A stretch of DNA of 55,844 nucleotides from assembly GCA_000934455.1 (NCBI GenBank), contig KN885204.1, positions 1 to 55,844 on the forward strand, written 5' to 3'. The DNA is from Apostichopus parvimensis. Taxonomy: Eukaryota; Echinodermata; Holothuroidea; Aspidochirotida; Stichopodidae. Made by a program: the position numbers and the translations under genes. Numbering within the stretch: the stretch's first letter is position 1; every line of letters starts with the position of its first letter. This document shows positions 21,801 to 32,800 of this stretch, piece by piece. Below the pieces are notes generated by a model, which saw only the letters and a program-made list of their open reading frames with translations, had not been told where the DNA came from and ran no database searches.

Positions 21801-24568
21801 ATGGATTGTGCTTTAGTTTGAAGACAAAATTGGAATGTAATTACTCTGATAATAATTTTATTGAACCAATTCTGCTTTCCCCCCCCCCCCTTCTCGTCCC
21901 TCCCTTATAGAGACTGGAGTTGGCTGTGAGTTCTTTGTATGTTTATCCCTTGGAGCAGAGTAAAAATGTGGGAAAACTTCTAATGGAAGAAAGTAATTAA
22001 CTTAGATCATTACAACTAGAATGTCTGGACTGAGTGCCTCTTGCTGAGTGTATTCTATCCAATGTGTGAAAAGAAACGCTGTAAATAACAGCATGTGAGT
22101 GATAGTGATTGAATTTACGGGAAGAAGGCTCAGAGAGCTTTGTGCTAAGATGAAGATAAACAAAGAAAGGTGGGAAAGGGACATAATTGGAGTATGGATG
22201 GTAAAAGCCTTAAAGCAACTTTCAGGGTTCTATTTCCAATCTTTTATCCGAAAATATGTATTTCCATGCCTCTCGCATGTTGAAGAGGTATTAATTATTT
22301 AAGGACAATTCACAGTTGACCCAAGGAGATTCATATGACAGAGGTATGCCATGATGACAATAACTGAGTAACTTACGGGGGTGGGGTGGGGTGGATGGGG
22401 GTATGAAGAGAAGGGGTTATCACTTTAACTATGTGGAGACATTGTCTTTGAGACGTTGTCTTTCATTTGGACAATCTTTTTAGTTATTCATGAGGTAGGG
22501 GACTTGATATTTAATAGGCGATAGACAAATTTCACTGGTCACACAAAGGGGTCCTTAAAAGGTCCCCTTCTTCTTTGTTTTCAGGGTTAATGTAATATTT
22601 TTGTGTATAGGTTGAGGAGGAGGTAGAATAAGCAAGTGGGAGAAATTGTGTATGAAATTAACATAAATTTGCATTTGAACTTTTTTGAATTCTGAAGACA
22701 AGCAATAATTTTAAAAAGTATGGATTGGATATTATTTCAGATAATCTATCTCATCGCACACAAGTTTTGGAAAACATTTATCTACAGTATGAAGACGAAG
22801 TTTGCTGCCATGGAATGACTACGGTCATTGACAACACTAATTATGCATCTTTTTAGAAAAACTTTTAAGAAATAAGATTTTTTTGGGGAGACTTAACTTT
22901 TCTACAACTTAATTCATATATATTTATATATATAAATCAAAAATTGCAATTTGGAAAATAAAGCTTTAAGTTTCTTCATTATTGTGGTAATACTGTAAAA
23001 CTTTAATAATGCAAGTTTAGTAATAACTTAACAGGGAGAAGTATTGGAGCTAACATGGAGTTGTATGTGACAAAATGTCTAATAGGTATTGCACAGTCAC
23101 AACTTTGTCAAGAGTATAAAGCTACGTTTTATCCATGGACTTAGTGAATGTACATGTACATTTTTGTGGGGGGGGGAGGAGGGGGGTTGGGAAGGAAGAG
23201 AATTGACTGGGAAGTTGAACAACCATCCTTATTGGGGATTATTTCAAGCGTAATGGAGTAAAATTGCTTCTGTTATCTCTAAACCCAGCTGTTGTGAATT
23301 TTAACCCAAATCAATATTATTACTCTAAGTTGCATTTTATCAGGGTAAGATGCCCTCGTGGATAAACAAGCCAAGTTATTTAAATAATTCCATTCGGTTC
23401 TCATCATTTTGTCGACCAGACACTTGTTCGTGTAAGCATTGACCAACCACATGTAAAAATGTAAATTTGTAAAATTCCCGATTTTGAGCATTTAAATGTG
23501 AAATATCACTAGTCAAAATATTACATGAAACTAAATATTAAAATAGGATTTGGATTTTGGAATAACAACTTAAACTTCTGTTTCAAAGAAGGAACTTTTG
23601 TACATTAGCATCATAAAAATGGAATGATGTAATAAGTATGTTGACAATGTGTTATGTGTGTATCTCTCTCACTTTTGCAAAATGTTGAAAAGTTGCTCCA
23701 TATATTGTTTCTGAATATATTGGTTCTGCGAGGGGTGGATATCTCAATTAACTACTGCTAATACCATTGCACACTCAAATATTTGTGTGAGCAGGCATAT
23801 CAGAGTCCTGTCTCTCACTAAATTCCCACTGGTTTCTGTATGACTTGTTGTAATATAAAGCAGTGTTTCACTAAATTAAGGGGTTTACATTAAGTCTTCC
23901 AATTAACATGCCATGTTGAAAGTATTAATTCACTTGTTGTGATATAAACGATGGTAAAAACTGTTCTAATAACATCGTTCTCTCATTGAATACCAGTTAG
24001 AGCTTGTTACTTGTCGACGAAAAATTTAGCATGTTTTTTCCTTTTCTTGATTGAAAGGTAAGATGGTTGTTCAAGCATTTGCAGTTTGTGGAAGTACTAT
24101 ATATATGTTTATATATAATTCAGTTTGTAGATTGCTTAATAAGACAAACCAGGATTGGTCAGATCTTGTTCATCATTGTGTTACAACTAAGTGTAAGATG
24201 CGCGTATCCTGTGTACGAACCTATGATTCGCAGGTTAACCGTTAAGAAGGAAAATGAAGCATTTAATTTGCATGATGGTGGTTTAGTTTGGTGAAAGACT
24301 GAGCTCTAAATGGAGGGCCTCGTAAAAGCTATAAATACAGAGTAGACTAACCTGCCAACTCTCATAGTTTTATTACTCGCTCACGTCTCAAAATCATGTT
24401 CAAAAACATCTTAAACCGGTCAAACCATTCTCCCGGGGGGAGGTGGGATGGGGATGAGGAGAGAGTCAATTTCCACATCACCCTCTTTTGGGATTCGGTA
24501 GGTATCTGAATTCTGTCTGAGTTGTTTTGTGAGTTTTGAAAAATGATCAGTTTTAGCAAATCTAGCAT
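15885..24568. other. Gene-poor interval
   Basis: About 8.7 kb with no recognisable exon. It holds a ~20-base poly-G run near 17778-17797, a G-rich run near 18708-18718, the palindrome at 18773-18792, a C run near 21879-21890 and a TA-rich patch near 22917-22937. A very strong polypyrimidine-AG at 19705-19740 leads into a more GC-rich 150 bp that might be an untranslated exon, but nothing confirms it. ORFs of 60-78 codons here have no domain. Confidence 0.5.
18773..18792. repeat. Perfect 20-bp palindrome
   Basis: AGAGCCGTATATACGGCTCT is fully self-complementary. Only the 20 bp are symmetrical and no similar sites were noticed nearby. Confidence 0.9.
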
Positions 24569-24883
24569 TTTTGATGGATCTCTTAATGACCTCCGTGTAT
24601 CTTGTTTCTATGTTTATAACTAAGTTTGGTTTTTACGAAAAACAAAGCTACGTTTCATGTCAGGAAGACAAAAATGGTATGGTATGTTTACTTAAATAGA
24701 GTTTCTATATCTTCCATGCTGGATAATTTTGATGGGTCTCTTAATGACCTCCGTGTATCTTGTTTCTATGTTCATAACTAAGTTTGGTTTTTACGAAAAA
24801 CAAAGCACCGTTTCATGTCACGAAGACGAAATGGTACGGTATGTTTACTTAAATAGAGTTTCTATATCTTCCGTGCTGGATAA
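24569..24883. repeat. Tandem duplication, ~158 bp unit, two copies
   Basis: Unit 1 (24569-24726) and unit 2 (24727-24883) share TCTTAATGACCTCCGTGTAT, then AACTAAGTTTGGTTTTTACG and TTTCTATATCTTCC, with only a handful of differences. The high identity suggests a recent duplication. It is non-coding. Confidence 0.92.
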
Positions 24884-26899
24884 GGAGTTTGTAAGAAATT
24901 GTGAATAAGAGAAGAAAAAAAAATAGAACAGATACTGTAGTTGGATATAACGAAGATGGTATACTAAATATTTATAATCACTGCCGTTTTGAGTAGCATT
25001 ATTAAAAGACAGAAAAAAAGTATTCTATAGTGCTTCCAGACTATTTCAATATTTACCAAACTTCATAACTGCACACACTCATATATCAAAAATTGGGAAG
25101 CTCATTTTTGTAGAACATTTCAAAATGTCATTGTATCTTATTAACAACAATATGCCATTCTTATTTATTTGTTCATACTTTTATTCCATTTTCATTCAGA
25201 CTGTCTTTTTCTTTCTTTTTTTTACTAGACTCTTTCATTTGTTTTCTTTAGGACATAGTGTTTTTTCTTTTGTCTTCTTGTTATAAGTTTAATTTTCTTT
25301 TCCTTTTGTTTATCCTTTTGTATTTTGCAGAAAATATTTTTTGAAATTTGTAGACAACTGAAAAGAAGCTTTACTTTTCTGCTAATTCCTTAACTTTTAG
25401 CATTTGGTCTCAGCTGATGAATGGTCTAGCTTCAATAATAATTAACCAAGCTGTATCATTTATGGGGTGGGAAGGGTGGAGGGGAGGGGGTTTAGTTGAT
25501 GAATGGGGCCATTGAAAGTAGAAGTTACAGTAGGTGATAAAATGTGACATTGAAAGTAGTAGTTCTTGCAAGAAACAAGTCATTTTTTTTTCTTGCCATT
25601 ATTATTAGTCTCTCTGTTTGCTAAACTACTGAAAATCGAAGCAACTCTTGTGTGATATCATTTGTTTTGTGAAGAAAATATTGCATCGGGATAAAATAAT
25701 TTATAGGTTGCATAAATAAAAAAAAAAAAGAGATGGCCTTTGGAATCTAACTCAAGAGATATCCCTTGTGACATCTCTTCAATTTGAGAGTCCTTTTGCC
25801 ACCTTTAAGTGGACTCCAGAGTATCCTTAGTCATGACGAATCCCTGGTAGGATGAAAATCAACTGTCGGCATAGTATATGCACAGCATCTGTTCAGTGGT
25901 TCACAGTTGATTACTGTCTCTATGTAAGGATTAACAGTTAGCTCAAGGTTTGCGTTCTCTTAACTGCTATCATAAGCTGGCCTATCTTTGACCATGTATT
26001 ACAGTCAGTCAAAATGTGTTCTTCCCTATTGCTTGCAGGTAAATTGTTAGACTCCGTACGTGAACTCACGGAGGCTTTTGAAAAAGGACAAAACGTTTTT
26101 GAGTTGTGTTTGATCTAGTGCACATGCTTGTTTGTATTAAGCAGATTGGGTTATTATTATTATTTATTTTTCTTCCAAGATGGAATGACTTTGAATGTTC
26201 ACTGTATATTACAGTACTTGTCAATATATATATTTTTTTCTTGTAAATAGTTGGCTAGGATCGGCCTCTTGTAAAATACAAACATACCTTTGTTCCCATT
26301 TTTATTTCAAAAGTTGAAATATGAAAATGATAAATATGATTGAAGGGTGTCTTTTGTTGTTCTTTATTTCTTATTTTACTTGTTTAGCTTTAAAAATGGG
26401 TTGAACTTTGAGTTTTGGAAGATAAAACTTAGATGATATGTTCAGGCCTGTGGAGAGTGGGAGAGTTAGGGGGAGGGGGGGGGGAATTGGGACTACAACC
26501 CTGGACCCTTAGCTCAAATGGTGAGCCAAGGGAAATATTGGATAAGGTATAATATTTTCTCATTTTCATAATATACCTCAGGAAAATGAGGAGTTCCAAC
26601 AGTGGCAGGTGATAGCATTTTTCCCAAAACCTAAACAGGATCTTGGTGTCCATGGATGTCTTTGTTCAATGCTCAATATAAATGTATACATATAACAACG
26701 TGAATATTACAAGTAATTGATAGTTGTCCCTTGCTTGTGTATACCGCATCTATGATGGTCAAACTTCTACCCTTTGTTTATCTTCAATATTGTAAATTAT
26801 ATATGTATATTTTAAACATATAACTTAATTCATATAATAAACACACATAGTTTCGATACCCTTCATTCTTATAACTTACAACTCTATGGGTGCTTTTAC
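24884..26899. other. Non-coding AT-rich stretch
   Basis: No recognisable gene. It includes T-rich runs (about 25190-25330), a G-rich run at 25465-25490 and a poly-G run near 26470-26484. The minus ORF at 26429-26653 is made by the poly-G run and ends in low-complexity proline codons. Confidence 0.5.
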
Positions 26900-27175
26900 A
26901 CTAGATCCGGATCAGATATCGACGTCAGGATCAGATCCTGATATCAAGATCAATTTGGCAATGTGAATGCTCCCGCATCAACAGTGACCCAAGATATCCG
27001 GTGACCTCATGTCACATTAACACATGTCCAATCCGCTTTTTTCACCAACATCGGGTGAACAGCGGGGGAGGATCAGAGTATGACTCAAGTGTAAATGCGT
27101 CCGGATCAATGCATAAGTTTACCCCATGGAGAGATGATCGTCTGATAACATCAGGGGATCTGATCCGGATCTAGT
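26900..27175. mobile_element. Non-autonomous DNA element with perfect 18-bp TIRs
   Basis: The left end ACTAGATCCGGATCAGAT and right end ATCTGATCCGGATCTAGT are exact reverse complements 276 bp apart. The inside contains further GGATCAGA and GATCCTGATATC variants and no ORF. The flanks are TTTTAC and TTAATGG; a clear target-site duplication is not visible, so the superfamily is uncertain (TIRs may extend a few bases outward). Confidence 0.8.
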
Positions 27176-29180
27176 TTAATGGTTACAATCATTTGAATAT
27201 TCCTAATTAGCAAATTAGTAGCCATCTCCCCCAACATATCTCCTTACCCCCCTCTAGATCCCCACCCTCTCCCTCCCCAGCCTTTCCCCTTCCCACCCCA
27301 TATCTAGAGTGTTGTGTGCCCAATATCTGTAATAAGTAATGTATAGACTTAAAATTTAAAGGCCAGTGGCAGTTGCTCTCAAATATGCTAGAAACAGAAA
27401 ATGGTCACCCATGCTTAAATTTTAACAAGCATTTTACTGTCATTTATGAAGTAGTTATTCGCAGTGAGACATTTAATCGTTTGTTTTAACAATCTTCAAT
27501 GTCAGGGGCATATATAGAGCAACAGAGCCTCTAGGAAAGTAGTATCTTTGCTAAAATTCTAGCAATGTTTAGCATGCTAAAATTTGGAACCAGAACTGAT
27601 AACAAGCAATAATTTATTGTGAGCTAACAAATAATGTCTGAATTCCACAAAACTCGTACCCAAAAAATGGTTTTATGTGGCTATGCGCAAGTCATACAAA
27701 CGTGGCGATAAAAATTCATTTTGTCGAACACTGAGAGCTGCCTCATACAGCTCAGTAAGGAATTTACATGTTCATACAGCTCAGTAAGGAATTTACATGT
27801 TCATTACCTACCCGTCTAAAACCAGCCGCAGTACTATTGACTTCTAACAAAGCAGTACCAAGTGACTCTCGTAAAAATCCATTCACTTATTTAAACACTG
27901 GATATAACAGGAAGACAGTCAGAAGAAGGTTATTTTGTTGAAAAAGCAGTTTGATCACTGATCTCTAAATAAGGACTGGATCGAGAAACCTATTGTTCTC
28001 GACCCATGAGGACTGAAGCCAGCGTACTCTGATTGGCGCCATAAAGTTGTTGGGACCACTCTCGCGCTAAAGCCGTGTCTTATAGTACCATAGATTATGG
28101 GTAAGAACGGGACACAGTGTTGTGCTATTTGAATGCAGCTAGCGTAAGCAACGCAAACTAGAGCAGGAGACCAGTCGAAGTGACAGTGAAGGCAGCGAAG
28201 ATGAAAATACATTTTAAGAAGCTTTTCAATCATAAGCAAGGGCGTGGATTTGTCTGCAGAGTGTGAGTGTGTGTGTGTGGGGGGGGGGGTAGGGGACCAT
28301 AGGCGTAGGAACCTTCTCAAACCGGACAAGGGGAGATTTCTTTTAGAGGTGATGAAGGGACATTTTTACAATCGAAGCACCGAAGGCGTTGATTTCCCGA
28401 CGGGGGAAGGGGAAGTGGACTCCCGAGAAAATTTAATATTCAATATGCCTACCTTTACATGCGATTACCAGGCACCTAACCGATCCCAAAATACGTATTA
28501 TTACCCAAATAGGGTGTCAGGGGGAATCGTGGTGGGGTCTCCCCGAAAATATTGTAGAATTCAATACCTATTAATGTGATTTCCCGGCACCTGAAAGCCA
28601 AACCTAATACACATATAGGCCTATTTCATTATATTTTGCCCCGCCACGCCACATGCGCATAACCGCAACAAATATTTGCGCATTGACCGTATTACTTCAT
28701 TTGTTACCTCTGAACCTGGGAGCTCCTCCCCTCAGATGGCAAGGAGTACAGCGGTCCGCGTAGGTCTTGTGGGGGGGGGGGTGGGCAAATTCGAAGGTTC
28801 TGAAGTCCCTATAGTTTCATTTTCCGTTTCAGACCGACTAAGATTTTAGAAGAATTACCCCATAACATTTAACTGAAAATAGAGCTTCGGCTACTGAGAA
28901 TGTCAAATTATAACATCTTGTAACGATTTCGAATTTCATTGAAATTTACCCACAATTTTTTATCGTTCATAAAAAAAACAGTGATCTGAACTAATTTCAA
29001 AACAATGTGTTGAAGTCTCAAAAGTGGTCCGAACAAGATGGCCTCTGCGAAGTTCCTGTGGCTTCACCTTTGAAACAATAGATGCTGGATCCAGTCCTTA
29101 GTTAGAGATCATTTAGTTTGACCCGTTCCAAGTGATGCCGTGTATCATGTGACGGGATCATTTCATAAACTTTTCCCGCC
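27176..29180. other. Intergenic sequence upstream of REC8
   Basis: C-rich stretch near 27239-27300, the 29-bp tandem duplicate at 27743-27800, GT/poly-G runs at 28261-28290 and a poly-G run near 28770-28781. ORFs at 27955-28329 (minus) and 28244-28579 (plus) overlap each other, pass through the poly-G tract and show no domain. Confidence 0.5.
27743..27800. repeat. Perfect tandem duplicate of 29 bp
   Basis: TCATACAGCTCAGTAAGG followed by AATTTACATGT occurs twice back to back without a mismatch. It may be a very recent replication slip. Confidence 0.95.
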
Positions 29181-29306
29181 ATTAAAGTTGCTTGCTGAAA
29201 TGTGATTGGTTCAGCGATTAATCGTAAGTAAACACCTTACCTAATTGGTCAAATATTCAGGGCACTATGCTCTCGTTCGCAGTTTAGAGTTAGGTATATA
29301 TATATA
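29171..29306 (+). promoter_or_regulatory. Putative REC8 promoter: E2F-like, two CCAAT and a TATA-like site
   Basis: TTTTCCCGCC at 29171-29180 fits the E2F consensus. ATTGG (CCAAT on the other strand) occurs at 29205-29209 and 29244-29248, and TATATATATATA at 29294-29306. They lie 455-590 bp before the REC8 start codon, in this order. The TATA run could be a simple repeat; promoter use is inferred from position and motif grouping. Confidence 0.35.
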
Positions 29307-29760
29307 CTATACTGTACACGTAAATTATGTACTAATCGCAGTACATCAACGTACACGTCCAGTTGCACTCACCTGCCTGAAACTGTATACCAAGCATTTT
29401 TAACTTTGCACACAGAATTGTACTGCCACATTTCAAAGGAAGCAAATTCCCTGATAAGATATATATTCGCCTTATACGCAGTCTATTGAACAGTTTTGTT
29501 TCCGTAATTCTGATATTTAAAAACTCGAAGGAGAAGTGTATCATCAAAGCCTTTCGTTACTGTGTGTAGGCTAGGCCTAATATACACTGATGCAGTATCA
29601 TTTTAAAACTCAGCTCAATCGTTGAAACTCGATGTCTCGCTGTCGCATCTGAATCTGACTGCACGTTCATTTCGCTACTACTGAACTTGTATCGAAAATT
29701 TTCAAACCACACCTCCGGCATTGAGTTTTCTTACTTGAAAAAGTTGAAGCACCAGCTGTC

Positions 29761-29816
29761 ATGTTTTACTCACAAGAGATTCTTCAGAAGAGGGGTGGCA
29801 AATTTGGAATCGTTTG
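29761..29816 (+). CDS. REC8: REC8 exon 1 (start, SMC3-binding N-terminus)
   Basis: The start codon gives MFY, the near-invariant beginning of RAD21/REC8 kleisins, so the start is secure. The exon ends after two bases of the Trp codon of WLAAT; donor GTAGGC. Confidence 0.9.
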
Positions 29817-32800
29817 GTAGGCCTAATACTATTTTGTTCATATGCCTAACTTAGGCTAAACCTTATCAACTGAGCCAAACTTAGGCTAAGAAACTCAGTG
29901 TTAGGTGTAGGCTAACATTAACAATGTAGAAGTTACACTTTTCAATACCTTACCTAGTGCGTTGGCAACATCGTTTTCATGTCAAGCCTCCAGGTACACA
30001 TGCCTTTGAAATTTTATGAGGCCTGCTAGGGCCTAATCTAACATCACAAGTAACATACAACTAACAAGTCAGGGCTTAGCCTAACTAAGTGGACATTACA
30101 ACCGACTCCTACTCCTAAGTTGCTGTGATTTTGATGTTTTGACTTCTGTTTAAGCCATTAGCATTACATAGCCTAGTTAGGCCTAACTTAGGTCGGGCCT
30201 AGCCCTGCATGACATTCCTCTGTGGGATAACACTGTTAAGTGTTAACTCCTGATACTACTGCAAGATATTGGCTCTTGTCTACAGACTCAACAACCACAA
30301 CTCTGCTAGGATAATCAGAAAAATTGCTGCTGTTGGCAGGAAATTCTAATCCATTTGTTTTATTTGCAACTCAAAATCAAATGTTTACCTTGCCATTACA
30401 TTAATAAAAGAATTTCTTTAACCAATCATCCCACAATAGGCTTGATGCCAAGTGTAATAATATGACATAAAGTTAGTATTTTGTGTATGATACTCATACT
30501 TCTACAACTGCAAGTCATGACTCCTCTGCGCAAGCTACACTTCGTCATTGGCTCTTTTACTTTGGCAATGAAAGAGTGAAGCAACATGGATAGGATATGC
30601 TAGGCCTAGAACTATTACAGTTCTTTTTATCCACTTCATCTCTATGCATGTGTTACCTATAACAAAATAACATAACCTGAAACATTAAAGGAGGATATGT
30701 GTTCATTGTACTAATGTTTATTTCTCAACTCTGAGACAATGCAAACATCATCCAAATAACAAATTGCATTAAATTTATTAAATTCTTGTAAACTAATGGG
30801 GCATGTAAATAGACTTGCTCAGTCAGAGCTCAATGTCGTTCTCTAAACACTTTTTAATAAAATTATAAAAGAATACACCAGCATATTCCATTTTTTTTAA
30901 AAAGCCAACACATGGTGACGCAATTATATCAATAATTACTATCATAGCATGAAACCCACACATGAAAGTTAAAGTCATTAATTTTTGCCCTTTCAGGTTG
31001 GCTGCAACGAGAGCAGCTGTACTAACCAAGAAAGATTACTACTCTGTGCAGGTTGCAAAAATTTGGTAAGTTCAGACTAGTAAACAATTTCCACACATTT
31101 CAAAATAGGGTGGTGGTGGAGGATTGTGAGTACTAATAATGCCAGAATATTTTCCTTAATATTTGTCATGGCAGGAGATAAACTTAGGATATGTTAGTAC
31201 ATTTAATGGGTGGATGAGCATTTTAATGTACAATTGTTGACTGAAAGTAGAACGTAATTGCAGCTCAAAAAAAATTTGTAAGCCTCTTCAAAATAGGCTT
31301 ATTTTTTTTATTTGAACGACAGAAATCTTGCAAAAAAATTGAAAATTCAAATGTTTGGGAAATTTTATGAATTTTCACAATGCTATTGAAACGGGGGCTA
31401 GAATTAAAAAAAAGTTGGCAATACACATTCTAAGCTGGCTCTCAATCGAGTTCCATCCAGTTGAAAATGAATGGCAGTTTAAAATTCTTCATCCTGTTAA
31501 TAGATATTTGAAAATACTATGCAGAGCACTGTCTTCTTTTCAATGATTTGGACTTTGGAAAAATAAATTCTACTTTTCCTATTTGTAGCAATGATCTACT
31601 GCAACACATCACGCTGCGTATATCCCAGCGTGGAGCCAAGCAGAGGTTCTCACTTTACCTGTCTTCTCAGCTCATGTTTGGAATTACCAAGGTGCATGGA
31701 AAACAGGCTAGTTATTTGCTTGGTGAGTTTCATTAACATGAAATTTTTATGGACAATCTGAATATAGTACTTAAGTAGGTGTTCTATTGGTTACTTCTTT
31801 CTATTGAAAGGACTTAAAGTTTTCAAATCACTACTGTATGCTACCATGCTCACTGCCTTGATATCAAGATCTTTGAAGAAAAAAAAGGTTCTGTGATATT
31901 GTTTTAAGTTTGCTTTATTCATCTTACAGCACATTTTGATTACATCATTAATTTTTCAAAAGAAGCAAGGAAAATTAGGCATAGGTGCAAAAATGATCTT
32001 TTCTCAAATTAGATTGAAACAAGTGTCTTATGTTTTTATCAATTTGTAAGCATTCCACTTTCAGGTTTCAGGGAGAGTTTTGTGACCCTCTATTGCAAGA
32101 TTTATTGTTATGTAACCTCCTTTGTAATTTAACGCACACATGCAAAGAGAATAATTCTGGTTCTACAAACTTTTCTATCTGAAAAACTCAATCAAAGGTC
32201 AATTATGACCCAAGTTTTTTCAGAGCATTGTTTTAAACATGGACATAGACAGGCTATCTATATCACTGAGCATTCTATACACCCCCTTCCCCCCACCCCC
32301 TCCCCTCAACCCACCAATCGAGTCTACAATTCAAATACCTCTATGTAAACCATCTCAAATATAATTATTTCCATTCATACCTTAATTAAATGTGTATTAT
32401 AGTTGCAGGCATTCCATTAGACAGCATAGCCCTGAAGTTGCTTGGTAAACAGATTGAAATTTAGATAAGCCACTGGAGAGCTGGCAAAGTTATATGTCAT
32501 GCAACAGTAAATGTGCACTGCCCACTGAGATCCACTTAGCTTCCACTATATTGCAGCTAAAGTTCTTTTCTTCCATTTGAACACTTTTTAGTAGTTCTTC
32601 TAAACCAAAACAGTAAACTCAGCCGATCAAACAAATTCAAAGTAATCATAGCCTACTTCAGAGATTTATAACTGTAAAATTTGTAAGATGTATCTTCATT
32701 ACTGTATATCAGGTAGACTGTGCTTTATCCTTCATAAAGGGCAAAATATGCAGACTAAATGGATAGAGTTTTCTTTTTGTCCACTGGGAAGATGGACCAA

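Noticed and set aside
27955-28579. Overlapping ORFs on both strands upstream of REC8
   Set aside because: They overlap each other, include a GT/poly-G tract and show no domain.
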